Source: CADEFQ01 sp050249415
Lineage (GTDB): Bacteria > Pseudomonadota > Gammaproteobacteria > Steroidobacterales > Steroidobacteraceae
Length of the DNA: 64,000 bases
Assembly: GCA_050249415.1 (NCBI GenBank)
Contig: JBFWQO010000014.1
Span: forward strand, 1-64,000
Reading direction: 5' to 3'
The notes below the pieces were generated by a model, which saw nothing but the letters and a program-made list of their open reading frames with translations, ran no database searches and was not told the DNA's origin. Position numbers and translations under genes: made by a program. Shown here in pieces: positions 8,503 through 20,201 of the stretch (position 1 is its first letter; every line of letters starts with the position of its first letter).

Positions 8503-9872
8503 CGTAGCAGAGCCCGCCCGAATACCTGGTTCGCGCGCGCAAACCGCGCGGCCTGCGCGCGTGTCAACGCCCCGGCGGGCAATCGCCAGCGCCAGTTGCC
8601 CGATACGGTGCCCGGCACATTGATGCGCGCCTCGGTGCCGAGGCCGAGCAGGTCCGCCACCGGCACCACGGCGAGATCCGCGACCGACGCGAGCGCGGCG
8701 TGGACCAGCGCACCGGGCATGTCGCCCTCGCGCGTGCGCAGCACGTAGTCCACATACGCGCGCGCGGCCGCATCGAGGCTGTCGTACCAGCCGAGCGTCG
8801 TGTCATTGTCGTGGGTTCCGGTATAGACGACCGAGTCGCGCGTGTGCCGGTGCGGCAGGTACGGGTTGTCCGGCGAGCCGTCGAACGCGAACTGCAGCAC
8901 ACGCATTCCGGGCAGCGCGAACTGCTGGCGCAGCGCGTCGACGTCGGGCGTGATGATGCCGAGGTCCTCCGCGACGAACGGCACCGGCTCGCCGGGCAGG
9001 CGCGCGCGCGCGTCGTCGACGAGCCGGCGCAGCAGCGCCGTCCCGCCCGCTGCCCGCCATTCGCCCTCGCGCGCCGTCGCGGCGCCAACGGGGACTCGCC
9101 AGTACGCCGCAAGGCCGCGGAAGTGATCGAGTCGCAGCAGGTCGAAGCGCTCGAGCGCGCGCCGCACGCGTGCGCGCCACCAGGCGAAGCCGTCGGCGGC
9201 CATGGCGTCCCAGTCGTAGACGGGATTGCCCCAGAGCTGCCCGTCCGCTGCGAAGTAATCCGGCGGCACGCCGGCGAGCGCGAGCGGCCGCCCCGCGCCG
9301 TCGAGCTGGAATTGCCCGCGATGGACCCATGTCTCGACGGAACCAGGCGCCACATAGATCGGCAGGTCACCGAAGAGTGCGACGCCGCGCGAATTCGCGT
9401 AGGCGCGCACTTCGGTCCAGCAACGGTCGGCGAGATACTGCTCGCGCGCGATGCGCTCGATCGCGACCGAGTGTCGATGGCGCGCGCGCGTGAGCGCCGC
9501 CGCTTCGCGGTCGCGCAGTGCGGCCGGCCAGTCCTGCCACGGCGCGCCCCCGTGCTCGGCCGACAACGCTTCGAACAGCGCATAGTCCGCGAGCCAGTGC
9601 CGCTCGCGCTCGCACCACCCGGCGAGGGTCGCGCGCGACACGGTCTCACGGTCGATCGACGTGTCGGCGAGCGCGGCATGGGTCGCGTGATCGGAACGCA
9701 ACCAGTAGGGCGATCCGTCGGCGCCCGTCGGGCCGATGGGCAGCATCTGCCAGACCGGGAATTTCGCCTCGACGAGCCAGTCGATGAAGGCGCGTGCCGC
9801 GGCGCTGAAGCCGGCATCATCAGGGGGGAGCGAGAAGACGGGCAACAGCACGCCCGCGCGGCGCGCATTCAT
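8499..9872 (-). CDS. malQ: 4-alpha-glucanotransferase (GH77, amylomaltase)
   Basis: MalQ moves alpha-1,4-glucan segments between acceptors during maltodextrin and glycogen turnover. The GH77 signatures are visible in order: FDLLRLDHFRGL with the nucleophile Asp, AEDLGIITPDV with the acid/base Glu, and TGTHDNDTTLGWY with the transition-state Asp. It has 457 residues and lacks the long N-terminal extension of the enterobacterial enzymes. The ATG at 9872 overlaps the stop of the GH57 gene (ATGA); the long open frame upstream of it is only a shadow of that gene. Confidence 0.94.
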   Translation of the reverse strand: MNARRAGVLLPVFSLPPDDAGFSAAARAFIDWLVEAKFPVWQMLPIGPTGADGSPYWLRSDHATHAALADTSIDRETVSRATLAGWCERERHWLADYALFEALSAEHGGAPWQDWPAALRDREAAALTRARHRHSVAIERIAREQYLADRCWTEVRAYANSRGVALFGDLPIYVAPGSVETWVHRGQFQLDGAGRPLALAGVPPDYFAADGQLWGNPVYDWDAMAADGFAWWRARVRRALERFDLLRLDHFRGLAAYWRVPVGAATAREGEWRAAGGTALLRRLVDDARARLPGEPVPFVAEDLGIITPDVDALRQQFALPGMRVLQFAFDGSPDNPYLPHRHTRDSVVYTGTHDNDTTLGWYDSLDAAARAYVDYVLRTREGDMPGALVHAALASVADLAVVPVADLLGLGTEARINVPGTVSGNWRWRLPAGALTRAQAARFARANQVFGRALLR

Positions 9873-11542
9873 CCGGCGGTGGCCCGCCGCATCACGCCGC
9901 CCTGCTCCATGTCGCCCCCGCCACGCGAGACCGGCTGCTCGAGCGTGGCCGGAGGATCGAGCGCCAGCAGGCGATAGAGCGCCTTGAGCTGGCGCCGATA
10001 CAGCTCGTCGAACTGTGCGACGGCCTCCGCCGGGTTGTAGTCGCCAAACCACCAGAACCAGTCCGAACTCTCGCAGAGCGCCAGCTGGCGCCCCGCTGCG
10101 TCGGCGTCCGCTGCCGCGAGGCGCCCACTCGCGATCACCCGGTCGTAAGCGAGTTTCGCGTCGCACAGGAGGTCCCAGCCGGCATTCTTGTCGGCGTCGC
10201 CGATCCAGGTCGCGAGCGTCGCGTGCACCCAGCTGCCCGCGCGCAGCCTTGGCAGGCTGGCGGGCGCGAGACCGCGCGCAGCGAGCGCCGCCGGGGTCGT
10301 CAGTTCGAGCGCAGGGTGATTCGCGAGCGCGGAATAGAGCCCCTCGAGGAAGTGATAGCCGTTCTGCGGGTAGTGCTCCCACGCATTCTCGCCATCGAGC
10401 GCGATGAGCACGGCATGGCCGGTACCGCCTGCATGGCGCTCCGCGATCCCGGCGAGCGTGTGGACGAAATGTGCCACGGCATCGTCGCCGTGCCACGTGG
10501 CATACGTGAATCCGATCAGGTCGGAGAGGCCGTCGTCGCGGAACCAGCAATCGAGCGCGCTGCCCGGCAGGCGCCACGGCCGATCGGTGTCGGACGACGC
10601 CGCACCAAGGCTCGCACGCAGCACGCCCGCGCTGCTCGCCGCCCACTTGAAGCCGTGGCGCTCGATCAACTCGATCGTTTCGCGGCTCACGGCGCCTTCG
10701 GAGGGCCAGCAGCCCGCGGGCGGCATGCCGAATGTCCGCGTGAACACGCGCACCGCCTCCGCCATGTGCCAATCGGCGCGCTCGCGCCCGCCCGGGTACG
10801 CGGCGTGCCGCGGCAGGGGGCTCGCCGGCAGCGATTCGCGCGCACTCCTGAAATCGCACAGGAGCGGCAGGATCGGATGGGAGTACGGCGAGACGGCGAG
10901 CTCGCAGCGCCCGGCTTCGGCGAGCGCGCGATAGCGCGGCACGAGGCCGGTCAGTACGTCGCGCATCACCGCGAGCAGCAGCCGCCCGTCGGCGGGCGTG
11001 TAACCGCGCTGCTTCGCCATGAGTGTGGCCACGCGCGCATCGCTCCGGCGCACGGTCTCGCCGGTCCACGCGAGGTGGTACCACACGGCGAGGTCCAGGA
11101 GATAGGCATCACTCGCGTAGGCGATGCGTTCTGGAGTCGCGACCGATTGCGCGAAATCGACCAGTTCGCGCAAGGCGGGCAACGGTTCGATCATCTGCGC
11201 CCGCTGCGCGCGTTGCAGCGCGCGCACGAGTGCGAGGCGCCGATCGGACGCGGCGGGCGCCTCGCCGGTGAGAGCCGCGAGCACGGGATCGGGAAGCGGC
11301 GCGCCCGCGTCGAGATGACGCGCGATGTCGGCTGCGATGTCGGCGACCTGCTCGAGCAGCACCGGCGTGAAGTTCACGACCGCGCGCGCCGCCTCGTTCG
11401 CCTCGAGGTGCGCGGCCATGTCCGGGTAGTCCTTGAGCGCGTGCAGCGCGGTCCACGGCTGCACGTACTCTCCAGTCGAGGCGTCGCGATACTGGGGCTG
11501 GTGCATGTGCCACAGGAGCACGACCGGCAGCCGGGCGGCCAT
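9869..11542 (-). CDS. Glycoside hydrolase family 57 alpha-glucan enzyme
   Basis: The 557-residue protein opens with the GH57 region-1 motif LLWHMHQPQYRD. It continues with GCWPSEGAVSRETIEL, which carries the likely nucleophile Glu, and IALDGENAWEHYPQNG, which carries the likely acid/base Asp. Family members are alpha-amylases, 4-alpha-glucanotransferases or branching enzymes. The sequence alone does not separate these, but a cytosolic amylase or transferase is plausible because a GH13 branching enzyme is already present next door. It starts 3 bp after the glgC stop and overlaps malQ, so the three are probably one transcript. Confidence 0.88.
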   Translation of the reverse strand: MAARLPVVLLWHMHQPQYRDASTGEYVQPWTALHALKDYPDMAAHLEANEAARAVVNFTPVLLEQVADIAADIARHLDAGAPLPDPVLAALTGEAPAASDRRLALVRALQRAQRAQMIEPLPALRELVDFAQSVATPERIAYASDAYLLDLAVWYHLAWTGETVRRSDARVATLMAKQRGYTPADGRLLLAVMRDVLTGLVPRYRALAEAGRCELAVSPYSHPILPLLCDFRSARESLPASPLPRHAAYPGGRERADWHMAEAVRVFTRTFGMPPAGCWPSEGAVSRETIELIERHGFKWAASSAGVLRASLGAASSDTDRPWRLPGSALDCWFRDDGLSDLIGFTYATWHGDDAVAHFVHTLAGIAERHAGGTGHAVLIALDGENAWEHYPQNGYHFLEGLYSALANHPALELTTPAALAARGLAPASLPRLRAGSWVHATLATWIGDADKNAGWDLLCDAKLAYDRVIASGRLAAADADAAGRQLALCESSDWFWWFGDYNPAEAVAQFDELYRRQLKALYRLLALDPPATLEQPVSRGGGDMEQGGVMRRATAG

Positions 11543-11545
11543 CCG

Positions 11546-12820
11546 TCAGGCCCCGGCCGGCCGCAGCATCCCGGCGGTCGCGAGCACGACGCCACGCTCC
11601 GTGACGAAATAGCGCGCGCGATCCGCGGCCGCATCGACGCCGATGCGGGTGCCGTCCGGCAACTCGGCGCCCTCGTCGATGATGGCACCTCGCACCACGC
11701 AGTCGCGACCGATGGTCGCGCCCGGCAGGATCACCGAGCGATGCACGCTGCTGCGCTCATTGATGCGCACATTCGAGAACAGCAGCGATTCGGTCACGCG
11801 CGCGCCCGAGACGATCGCGCCGCCCGCCACCATCGAATTGATCGCGGTACCGACCCGCTCGCCGTCCTCGAGCACGAACTTCGCGGGCGGCTGCTGCAGC
11901 TGATAGGTCCAGATCGGCCATTCGGCGTCATAGATATTGAGCTCGGGTGCGACGTGCACCAGCTCGAGGTTCGCCTCGTAATAGGCGTCGATCGTGCCGA
12001 CATCGCGCCAGTAGCTCTGCGCGCGCGTCGCGACGTCCTGGAACGGATAGGCGAACACCTGCAGGTCCTCGATCGCGGGCGGAATGACATTGCGGCCGAA
12101 ATCGTGCTTCGAGTCCGGGTTCGCCGCATCCGCGCGCAGCAGTTGTTCGAGCAATTGCGTGTTGAACACGTAAATGCCCATCGATGCGAGCGTGCTGTCC
12201 GGGCGGCCCGGCACGGGGTCGGGATCGGCGGGCTTTTCCGTGAAGCGCGTGACGCGATGCCATTCGGTCGCGGTCAGGACACCGAAGGCGCCCGCCGCGG
12301 CCTGCCGCGGTACCTCGACGACGCCGACCGTGATGTCCGCGCCCTTCTCGACGTGATAGGCGATCATCGGACCATAGTCCATCTTGTAGATGTGATCGCC
12401 GGCGAGCACCAGCACGTACTTCGGATGATGCTGCAGGATCGCCTCGAGATTCTGGTACACGCAGTCGGCGGTGCCGAGGTACCAGTGCTCGCCGAGTTGC
12501 TGCTGTGCCGGCACCACGTCGACGAACTCGCCGAACTCGCCGCGCAGGAACCCCCAGCCGCGTTGCACGTGCTGGATCAGCGACTGCGCCTTGTACTGGG
12601 TCAGCACCATCACCTGGCGGATGCCGGAGTTCACGCAATTCGACAGCACGAAATCGATGATGCGGAACTTGCCGCCGAATGGAGTCGCCGGCTTGCAGCG
12701 ATTGGCGGTGAGCGGGCCGAGCCGTTCGCCGCGGCCGCCCGCCATGATCACCGCGAGGGCTCCGCCCGTGAGGCGGCTCACGTAACGCCCGGAAGATGCG
12801 CGTGCGGCCTGCTTCGGCAT
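11546..12820 (-). CDS. glgC: Glucose-1-phosphate adenylyltransferase (ADP-glucose pyrophosphorylase)
   Basis: GlgC makes ADP-glucose from glucose-1-phosphate and ATP, the committed step of glycogen synthesis. The nucleotide-binding AVIMAGGRGERLGPLT, the substrate loop CKPATPFGGKFRIIDF and the catalytic region VLAGDHIYKMDY are intact. A left-handed beta-helix of hexapeptide repeats ends the 424-residue protein. The ATG at 12820 gives the same N-terminal length as the E. coli enzyme. That ATG lies in the palindrome CATATG, whose other strand offers an ATG toward glgB, so there is no normal ribosome-binding space. A GTG at 12781 is a possible shorter start. Confidence 0.95.
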   Translation of the reverse strand: MPKQAARASSGRYVSRLTGGALAVIMAGGRGERLGPLTANRCKPATPFGGKFRIIDFVLSNCVNSGIRQVMVLTQYKAQSLIQHVQRGWGFLRGEFGEFVDVVPAQQQLGEHWYLGTADCVYQNLEAILQHHPKYVLVLAGDHIYKMDYGPMIAYHVEKGADITVGVVEVPRQAAAGAFGVLTATEWHRVTRFTEKPADPDPVPGRPDSTLASMGIYVFNTQLLEQLLRADAANPDSKHDFGRNVIPPAIEDLQVFAYPFQDVATRAQSYWRDVGTIDAYYEANLELVHVAPELNIYDAEWPIWTYQLQQPPAKFVLEDGERVGTAINSMVAGGAIVSGARVTESLLFSNVRINERSSVHRSVILPGATIGRDCVVRGAIIDEGAELPDGTRIGVDAAADRARYFVTERGVVLATAGMLRPAGA

Positions 12821-12932
12821 ATGGTAGATACACGTTATCACACGCGGCAAGCCGACAATCGATCCCCTGCTCGCCACGCTCGCGCGCGACCTCGAGCGCA
12901 TCGCGGCGGGGCGCCACCACCACCCGCACGGC

Positions 12933-15012
<2,080 letters not shown>

Positions 15013-15032
<20 letters not shown>

Positions 15033-17586
15033 GGCCCGGTTCGTAAGGGTGCGAGAGCAGCGGGTGCGTCGGTGTCGCGAGGACCTCGAGTGCATACTGG
15101 CCGGAAGACGGTGCCGGAATATCGAGCGTATAGAGCTGCGCGCCATCGCCGCGCCGCTCGCCGGCAGCGAGGTCCGCCCGCCACTCGCCGTCGCGATGAT
15201 GCGGGCGGAATGAACTGAGCAGCGGCCCATCGGGTTCGAGATGCGGCAGGCGCCGCTCGCCGACGACCTCGACCCGCACTTCGTCGGCGCGCAGGCCCGC
15301 GAGCTGCACCGCGACCTGCATCTGCAGCCGGCCTTCGCGCACGACCTGCGGCGGCGGATCGACCACCCGCTCGAGCGTGACCTTCGGCCAGGCATCGCGC
15401 GCGCGCCGCTTGAAGTCGGCGAGCGCGCCGGCGCCCGCGAACTGCGATGCCGCGAGCGCCGCGCCGCGCTTCGCCGCAGGGCGATAGATACCCTCGGCAT
15501 AATCGTTGACGACGCGACTCATGTTGAAGGCGGGGATCACGGTCACCATCGCACGCTTGCAGCGTTCGACCCATCTCGGCGAGTAGCGTGCGCCGCTGCG
15601 CGCGAAGTAGAGCGGCACCACCTCCTCCTCGAGGGTTTCGAGGATGCTGGCCGCTTCGAGCGCATCGCGACGGTGGGGGTCCTGCACGTTCACCGGCGAG
15701 ATGCCCCAGCCGTTCGTGCCGTCGAAAGCCTCGGCCCACCAGCCGTCGAGCACCGACAGGTTGAGGGTCCCGTTCACCGCGGCCTTGATGCCCGACGTGC
15801 CGCTCGCTTCGAGCGGCGCGACCGGATTGTTGAGCCACACGTCGCAGCCCGACACGAGCCAGCGTGCGAGGCGCATGTCGTAGTCGTCGAGGAACACGAT
15901 GCGTCCGGCGAACTCCGGCGTCAGCATCAGCTGCTTGATCTCGCGCAGCAGCGCCTTGCCGGGTTCGTCCGCCGGATGCGCCTTGCCCGCGAACAGGAAC
16001 AGCACCGGGCGCTCGGGATCGCCGACGAGCCGCGCGAGCCGCGCGCGATCGGCCAGCACGAGCGCGGCGCGCTTGTAGGTGGCGAAGCGGCGCGCGAACC
16101 CGATCGTCAGCACGTCCGGCCGGTCCGGATCGAGCAGGCGCACGGCCTGGCGCCACTGCGCGTGGCTCATGCCCTTCGCGGCGAACTCCGCCTTGAGGCG
16201 CGCGCGCACGCCGTGGAACATCCTCGCCTTCACATCCTGCACGGCGCTCCAGTAGTCCTCGTCGGGCACGCGCTCGAGCGTGGGCCACAGCGACACGTCG
16301 CAGAGGCGGCTCGTCCAGCCGGCCGGCAGGTGCCGATCGAAGAACTCGTCCCACGTCTGGTGCAGGAATGTCGGCACGTGCACGCCGTTCGTGACGAAGC
16401 CGACCGGGTTTTCCTCCGGCGTGAGATCCGGCCAGTGCGCGCGGCACAGCGCCGCCGAAACGCCCCCGTGCACGCGGCTCACGCCGTTGACCGAACGCGA
16501 GCCGTTGAGCGCGAGCCATGTCATGTTGAATTCGTGGGGCACGCCGGGCGCCCGGCCGAGCGCGAGCACGTCCGCCGCCGCGAGGCCCGGCGAATCGAGG
16601 TAGCCGGCGAACTGCTGGCGCACGAGGTCGTCCGGAAAGCTGTCGTGGCCCGCCGCGACCGGCGTGTGGGTCGTGAACACGCACTGCGCCGCGACCGACT
16701 CGAGCGCCACTTCGGCGCTCGCGCCCTGCGCCACGCATTCGCGCATGCGCTCGAAAATCAGGAACGCCGCGTGTCCTTCGTTGATGTGCCAGACCGCGGG
16801 CGCGAGGCCGAGTGCGCGCAGCGCCCGCACACCGCCGATGCCGAGCACCATCTCCTGGCGGATGCGAGTCGCCTTGTCGCCGCCGTACAGCCGATGCGTG
16901 ATCTCGCGGTCTTCGGCTGCATTGGCCACGCAGTTCGTATCCAGCAGATACACCGGGACACGGCCCGCTTCCGCACGCCACACGCGCGCGTGCACCGTGC
17001 GCCCGGCAATCTCGAGGGACACCTCGAGCCAGGCGTTCTCCGCGTCGAAGACGGGCTTCACGGGCAGATCGCGCGGATCGTGGTCCTCGTACTGCGCGTG
17101 CTGCACGCCGTCGCTGTCGACGGACTGGACGAAGTACCCCTGGCCGTACATGAGGCCCACTGCGACGAAATTCAGCCGCTCGTCGCTCGCGGCCTTGCAG
17201 TGGTCGCCGGCGAGTACGCCGAGGCCCCCCGAGTAGATCGGGAAGCTTTCATGGAAGCCGTACTCGGCACAGAAGTAGGCGACGAGCGGTGCATCGGCCG
17301 GCGCGGCCGGCGCGGCGAGATACGTATCGAAGTTCGCGAGTACCTGCGTATAGCGCGCGAGGTAGATGGGATCGGCGGCGGCGCGGTCGAGCGCACGCTG
17401 GGCCACGCAGCGAAGCATCAGTTTCGGATTGCCATCGGTCTGCCGCCACAGCGCTTCATCGAGATCCTCGAACAGCGAGCGACACGGCCGATGCCAGCTG
17501 AAAAACAGGTTACCGGCAAGTTCCGGCAATCTCTGCAGTTTTTCGGGGATGTTCGGGGTTACTTCAACGAAAATAGGCGTAGGCAT
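15013..17586 (-). CDS. glgP: Alpha-glucan phosphorylase (GT35, DUF3417-type)
   Basis: This enzyme phosphorolyses alpha-1,4-glucans to glucose-1-phosphate. The 857-residue protein has the N-terminal DUF3417 segment (LPELAGNLFFSWHRP), the substrate region YFCAEYGFHESFPIYSGGLG, and EASGTSGIKAAVNGT, whose Lys should hold pyridoxal phosphate. This is the alpha-glucan phosphorylase subfamily that is distinct from the classical E. coli GlgP. The gene is convergent with glgB, overlapping by 20 bp, and divergent from the padR gene across 118 bp. Confidence 0.93.
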
Positions 17587-17666
17587 TAGCGGTGCGGCGC
17601 CGGCAGGCAGTAATCGGGAGTGGCCCGGCGGCCGAGGACGCAGTCTAACAGCATTCCCGCCTAGCG

Positions 17667-17703
17667 TTGACTGGCTAGTACTGCTTACTTTACACTACTA
17701 GCC
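17667..17703 (+). promoter_or_regulatory. padR promoter with overlapping operator-like dyad
   Basis: A sigma-70-like promoter is visible: TTGACT at 17667-17672 and TACACT at 17691-17696, with an 18-bp spacer. An inverted repeat, GGCTAGTA (17673-17680) and TACTAGCC (17696-17703), covers the spacer and the -10 element. The expected transcript start is within a base or two of the padR ATG at 17705, so the mRNA would be leaderless. The dyad is the natural candidate for autorepression by PadR. Confidence 0.65.
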
Positions 17704-17704
17704 A

Positions 17705-18067
17705 ATGGACGATAGTAGCGCACGCAAGTTCCAGAAAGACCTCAATGGAGGGCTCGTCGCGCTCGTCCTCCTGTCCGTACTCGACCAGGCCGATGGCGAG
17801 CTCTATGGCTACGAGATCGCAAAGCGCCTGCAGCGCGCGTCGCAAGGCGAGCCCCTGTTCAAGGAGGGCACTGTCTATCCAGTGCTGCGCTCGCTGTCCG
17901 CCAGCGGGCTCCTGTCGAGTCGTATCGAGCCTTCGCTCGCCGGCCCGCCCCGCAAGTACTACCGCATCACCGCGCCCGGACGCGCGGTCCTCGGCGATTG
18001 GCGCACTATCTGGGAACAGACGCGCAATTTCGTCGATCGCTTTACGTTGGAAGGAAAAGCGTCATGA
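17705..18067 (+). CDS. PadR-family transcriptional regulator
   Basis: The 120-residue protein is a typical short PadR winged helix: an N-terminal LVALVLLSVLDQADGELYGYEIAKRL helix pair, the FKEGTVYPVLRSLSASGLL recognition segment and a wing at PPRKYYRITAPG. Family members repress nearby genes and respond to small ligands or to a membrane partner. Its stop overlaps the start of the next gene (ATGA), which is the usual PadR plus DUF1700/sensor-type membrane protein pairing. Expression is probably controlled by the dyad over its own promoter. Confidence 0.93.
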   Translation: MDDSSARKFQKDLNGGLVALVLLSVLDQADGELYGYEIAKRLQRASQGEPLFKEGTVYPVLRSLSASGLLSSRIEPSLAGPPRKYYRITAPGRAVLGDWRTIWEQTRNFVDRFTLEGKAS

Positions 18068-18972
18068 ACAGGACAGCACCCCGGTCGATCGATGCATACC
18101 TGAAACAATTGCGCGCGGAGCTGGCCGACGCCGACCCCGCTCTCATGCAGGACGCACTCTACGACGCCGAGGAATACCTGCGCGCCGAGATCGCGGCGCA
18201 CCCCGGGAAATCCGAAGCGGATGTCCTCGAGCTGATCTCGAGCACCTACGGCGCGCCGGACGAAGTGGCCGCCGCCTACCGTGAAACGGAGGCGAAGGTG
18301 GCGGCTGCGCTGCAGACGCCCCGGCCCGCGAGCGGCGGGGGCGCGCTGCGACGAATCTTCGCCGTGTACTCCGATCCGCGCGCCTACGCGTCGCTCTTCT
18401 ACCTGTTCCTCGCGCTCGCACTCGGGATATTCCACTTCGTCTTCGCCGTGGTCGGCATGTCGCTGTCGCTCGGGTTTGCGGTGCTGATCATCGGCGTGCC
18501 GTTCTTCCTCGCATTCATCGGCCTCACGCGCGTCATCGCGCTCGCCGACGGCCGCCTGCTCGAGGCGATCTCGGGCGAGCGCATGCCGCGCCGGCCCCGA
18601 CACCCCGGCCCGAGCCAGTCGTTCTGGGCGCGCATCGGCGAGATGCTGCGCGATGCGCGCACGTGGACCACCCTCGCCTACTTCATCCTCGCGCTGCCGC
18701 TCGGCGTCGCCTACTTCACGCTGGCCGTGACCGGCCTCGCCGTGGGGCTCGCCTTCACGTTCGCGCCGCTCTTCGAGATCGCGCGGCGCCTCGGCTGGCT
18801 GCACGTGACGGGCACCGTCGACTACAGCCCCGCCTGGCTCGGCAGCGTGTTCTTCCTGCCGATCGCGATCCTGCTCGGCATCGTCATCACGACGGCACTG
18901 ATGCATCTCGCGCGCGCCATCGGGCGCATGCACGCGCGCTTCGCGAAGCACATGCTGGTCATGGGCACCTGA
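18064..18972 (+). CDS. Membrane protein with DUF1700-like N-terminus and Sensor-type transmembrane domain
   Basis: The 302-residue protein has a soluble N-terminal helical domain, about residues 1-80 (IDAYLKQLRAELADADPALMQDALYDAEEYL), resembling those of PadR-linked membrane proteins. Two hydrophobic blocks follow, each able to form a pair of helices (about 105-160 and 205-245), and a last helix lies near 265-290, as in the putative sensor family. It is translationally coupled to the PadR gene and probably acts as its membrane partner, although this is inferred from the pairing. The ATG at 18064 is set by the overlap. Confidence 0.82.
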   Translation: MNRTAPRSIDAYLKQLRAELADADPALMQDALYDAEEYLRAEIAAHPGKSEADVLELISSTYGAPDEVAAAYRETEAKVAAALQTPRPASGGGALRRIFAVYSDPRAYASLFYLFLALALGIFHFVFAVVGMSLSLGFAVLIIGVPFFLAFIGLTRVIALADGRLLEAISGERMPRRPRHPGPSQSFWARIGEMLRDARTWTTLAYFILALPLGVAYFTLAVTGLAVGLAFTFAPLFEIARRLGWLHVTGTVDYSPAWLGSVFFLPIAILLGIVITTALMHLARAIGRMHARFAKHMLVMGT

Positions 18973-19565
18973 TGCTGCGTGCCACGCCTGCGATGGCGGC
19001 CGCCCTCGTGCTGTCTGTCGCCTGCTCCGCCGCGGATCACGCGACGCCTGTGATTGGGGCCGATGCGCCGCCCGCCCGCGACGCCGGCTGCCTGCCGGGC
19101 AACGAGGGATTTCTGCGCGCGCGCCTGCGCGGCGCGCTCGACCTCGATATCGACTGGCCGGGGGATGCGATCGAATGCACGGGCGGCGTTCGTCCCGACG
19201 GCTCGGGGCTGCGAGTGACGATCGCAGGCCCGCTGCAGAGCGACGGGCGGCGCGTGCGATTCGTATTCGGCATCGCGGGCAGCCACGAGGGCAGCGGCGC
19301 GCGGGATCGCCCGACCAATGTCACGGTGATCTTCGAAGGCGAGCGCCGGATCTTCGCGACGCAGGGCGACGACAAGTGCACGATCGACCGGCTGACGCAG
19401 CAGCGCACGGGGCCGCTCGGAGGCCCCGAACGCAGCTGGCGTATCGAGGCGCGCGGCTTCTGCCTCGGGCCCGCGTCGACGCTGTCGGGCGACGAGCGGC
19501 TCTACGTGACGCGCTTCGATTTTGCGGGGAGAATCGACCTCCGCGATGAACCCGAATCCCCGTAG
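18972..19565 (+). CDS. Exported protein of unknown function
   Basis: The 197-residue product has a signal peptide (MLRATPAMAAALVLSVACSA). Its mature part contains four Cys residues spaced as if for disulfides, and a beta-rich domain (GLRVTIAGPLQSDGRRVRFVFGIAG, NVTVIFEGERRIFATQGDDKC). I do not recognise the family. The start shares one base with the stop of the membrane protein upstream (TGATG), so it is part of the padR transcript. Its 3' end overlaps the DUF192 gene by 20 bp. The VAC at the signal end is a poor lipobox, so a soluble periplasmic protein is more likely than a lipoprotein. Confidence 0.75.
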   Translation: MLRATPAMAAALVLSVACSAADHATPVIGADAPPARDAGCLPGNEGFLRARLRGALDLDIDWPGDAIECTGGVRPDGSGLRVTIAGPLQSDGRRVRFVFGIAGSHEGSGARDRPTNVTVIFEGERRIFATQGDDKCTIDRLTQQRTGPLGGPERSWRIEARGFCLGPASTLSGDERLYVTRFDFAGRIDLRDEPESP

Positions 19566-20061
19566 GCGCCAATCTCCGTTCTGGCTGTTCGCTGTCCGCT
19601 GTTCGCTGGTCGCCGTCTGGTCTCTGTACGGCGCGTGGGCAAGCGCCCTCGATTCGCCGCCGATCGAGGATCTCGCGACCTTCCCGCGCGCGTCGCTCGA
19701 GATCTCGGCCAAGGACGGCACGCAGCACTTCGACGTGTGGGTCGCGGACACGAACGCGCGCCAGGCGCAAGGGCTCATGTTCGTGCGCGACCTCGCGCCC
19801 GATGCGGGGATGCTGTTCGTCGAGAGTGCGCCGCGCCCGATGTCGATGTGGATGAAGAACACGTTCATCCCGCTCGACATGCTGTTCATCGCGGCGGACG
19901 GTCGCATCGTGCGCATCGCCGCCCGCACGAAGCCGCATTCACTCGACAGCATTTCGTCCTACGAGCCCGTCACGATGGTGCTCGAACTGCGCGGCGGCGA
20001 GACGAAACGCCGGGGCATCCGCGTCGGCGACCACGTACGGGTTAGCCCGGACAAATCGTAG
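19546..20061 (+). CDS. DUF192 family exported protein
   Basis: After a signal-anchor the 171-residue protein shows the DUF192 core: FDVWVADTNARQAQGLMFV, then GMLFV, MSMWMKNTFIPLDMLFI and ARTKPHSLDSISSY. The family is small, periplasmic and of unknown biochemical role. The ATG at 19546 lies inside the end of the preceding gene. The heptamer repeat at 19584-19618 encodes much of the hydrophobic signal segment (WLFAVRCSLVAVW), so the present signal peptide may have been built from a repeat insertion. An upstream start at 19522 is possible but reads unlike a signal peptide. Confidence 0.9.
   Translation: MNPNPRRRQSPFWLFAVRCSLVAVWSLYGAWASALDSPPIEDLATFPRASLEISAKDGTQHFDVWVADTNARQAQGLMFVRDLAPDAGMLFVESAPRPMSMWMKNTFIPLDMLFIAADGRIVRIAARTKPHSLDSISSYEPVTMVLELRGGETKRRGIRVGDHVRVSPDKS
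19584..19618. repeat. GCYGTTC heptamer tandem repeat, copy B
   Basis: Five heptamers (GCTGTTC, GCTGTCC, GCTGTTC, GCTGGTC, GCCGTCT) lie 18 bp after the stop of the exported protein gene. They fall inside the signal-peptide coding region of the DUF192 gene. The array is less regular than copy A, as expected for an older insertion under coding constraint. Confidence 0.7.
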
Positions 20062-20087
20062 CGCCAATGCAACATTCATGTCTGGAA

Positions 20088-20117
20088 TTGGTCTTTTAAC
20101 GCTGCTTAAGTTATGAT
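20088..20117 (+). promoter_or_regulatory. Probable sigma-70 promoter of the OmpA-family gene
   Basis: TTGGTC at 20088-20093 and TATGAT at 20112-20117 are separated by 18 bp, within the 140-bp AT-richer gap before the porin gene. This leaves a leader of about 80 nt before the ATG at 20202, which has GGAG a short distance upstream. Confidence 0.5.
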
Positions 20118-20201
20118 TTAACACGCGTTGTCGCAGATCGTGCGTGCCATGATCACCACAGGAATCGCGCAACACCCCCGACTACCTGGAGTGAGTTCAA
20201 C

